Assembly: GCA_035353335.1 (NCBI GenBank)
Contig: DAOPZJ010000092.1
Location: 1-5,809 of the forward strand
Direction of reading: 5' to 3'
DNA: 5,809 bases
Origin: Oscillospiraceae bacterium
GTDB taxonomy: Bacteria; Bacillota; Clostridia; Oscillospirales; JAKOTC01
The notes under the pieces are model-generated. The model was given only the letters and a program-made list of their open reading frames with translations, was not told the origin of the DNA and did not search any database. A program made the position numbers and the translations under genes. Below, one piece after another: positions 5,315-5,809 of this stretch (the first letter of the stretch is position 1; every line of letters starts with the position of its first letter).

Positions 5315-5809
5315 ATGAGTATTCAAATCTCGAGCGTTACCGAAAAGAGCATATGCGCTAACCATGGCGTACGTGTCGGCGATACTCTCGTGAGCATCAA
5401 CGGCAACCCGATCCGGGATACGTTGGATTATGGGTTTTATGCAGCCGCACGCAAAGTGGAATTGGTTATTTCGAGAGCCGGAAGGACCTTTGCACTTTCT
5501 TTTAGCAAAGGTGAATACGAACCTCTGGGATTGGAATTCGGCACTTTTTTGGGTGACAAGCACAAGGGCTGCAGAAATAAATGCATCTTTTGTTTTATCG
5601 ACCAAAACCCGAAGGGCATGCGCGAATCGCTTTATTTCAAAGACGATGACGAACGGCTTTCTTATCTGCTCGGCAATTATATCACGCTGACCAACCTGAC
5701 CGATGAAGAAGCAGATAAAATCTGCCGAATGCGCCTTTCTCCGGTGAATGTCTCGGTGCACACCACCGATTCCGAACTGCGCGAGAAGATGATGAAAAAT
5801 ACGCACGCC
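5315..5809 (+). CDS. DUF512 family protein with PDZ-like N-terminus and radical-SAM-type cysteine motif (partial)
   Basis: The first 165 codons of a gene running off the right edge; full-length family members are roughly 430-450 residues. Residues 1-65 resemble a PDZ domain (HGVRVGDTLVSINGNPI; compare the usual GI..GD.L..ING). They are followed by CRNKCIFC (Cys86, Cys90, Cys93), a CxxxCxxC cluster of radical-SAM type, then FIDQNPKGMRESLYFKDDDERLSYLLGNYITLTN, strongly characteristic of DUF512. An SPVNVSVHTT stretch follows at about 142-151. The start ATG 5315 has only a weak GGATGG site upstream; an in-frame TTG at 5300 is possible, and a stop at 5279 limits further extension. The rpmF terminator separates it from the preceding operon. 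No clear promoter was found in 5217-5314. The substrate is unknown; a 4Fe-4S, S-adenosylmethionine-dependent reaction is inference from the motif. Confidence 0.9.
   Translation, partial: MSIQISSVTEKSICANHGVRVGDTLVSINGNPIRDTLDYGFYAAARKVELVISRAGRTFALSFSKGEYEPLGLEFGTFLGDKHKGCRNKCIFCFIDQNPKGMRESLYFKDDDERLSYLLGNYITLTNLTDEEADKICRMRLSPVNVSVHTTDSELREKMMKNTHA

Noticed and set aside
5304..5318. Five-codon mini-frame (ATG...TGA) whose stop overlaps the DUF512 start ATG, suggesting translational coupling
   Set aside because: It has no ribosome site of its own, and such short frames arise easily by chance.
5258..5806. 182-codon minus-strand open frame antisense to the DUF512 gene
   Set aside because: It is a shadow of the plus-strand frame, which carries clear DUF512 motifs; the minus-strand product matches nothing recognisable.

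Overview
The window reads as a chromosomal segment of an anaerobic, low-to-moderate GC Gram-positive bacterium, most likely a clostridial Firmicute. The basis is strong GGAGG ribosome sites with frequent GTG/TTG starts, two lipoprotein-type exported proteins, a DUF177 (YceD/YlbN) gene next to a four-cysteine L32 gene, and a DUF512 radical-SAM gene. The species cannot be named from the sequence.

Left part (1-1925, minus strand): an efflux-type operon. A sigma-A promoter (1932-1961) reads leftward into a GTG-started MacA/HlyD-like membrane fusion lipoprotein (691-1878). After 17 bases comes a MacB/FtsX-type ABC permease (673 to beyond base 1) that starts at TTG and is cut by the window edge. 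No ATPase gene is inside the window; it is expected further left.

Centre (1879-2213): a gene-free divergent intergenic region. It carries one promoter for each direction, a 17-bp near-palindrome abutting the efflux -35 box, TACAAT/ATTGTA repeats including a perfect 10-bp palindrome, and a GC-rich hairpin at the predicted 5' end of the rightward transcript. Rightward from it, 2214-4379 encodes a 721-residue lipoprotein with a PA domain and an M28 (aminopeptidase-like) domain. Several of its canonical active-site residues are replaced, and it has a roughly 250-residue C-terminal extension I do not recognise. This is the most unusual gene in the window.

Right part (4397-5809, plus strand): an exact-consensus, extended -10 promoter (4397-4425) drives a housekeeping pair, the YceD/DUF177 gene (4459-4947) and rpmF (4976-5167), closed by a good intrinsic terminator (5187-5216). 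The usual next gene, plsX, is absent. Instead a DUF512 protein with a PDZ-like N-terminus and a CxxxCxxC motif starts at 5315 and runs off the right edge.

No rRNA, tRNA, CRISPR array, insertion sequence or attachment site was seen. I see no clear new multi-gene system. The best candidates for follow-up are the active-site-degenerate M28 lipoprotein facing an exporter operon across a repeat-rich control region, and the uncharacterised DUF512 protein.
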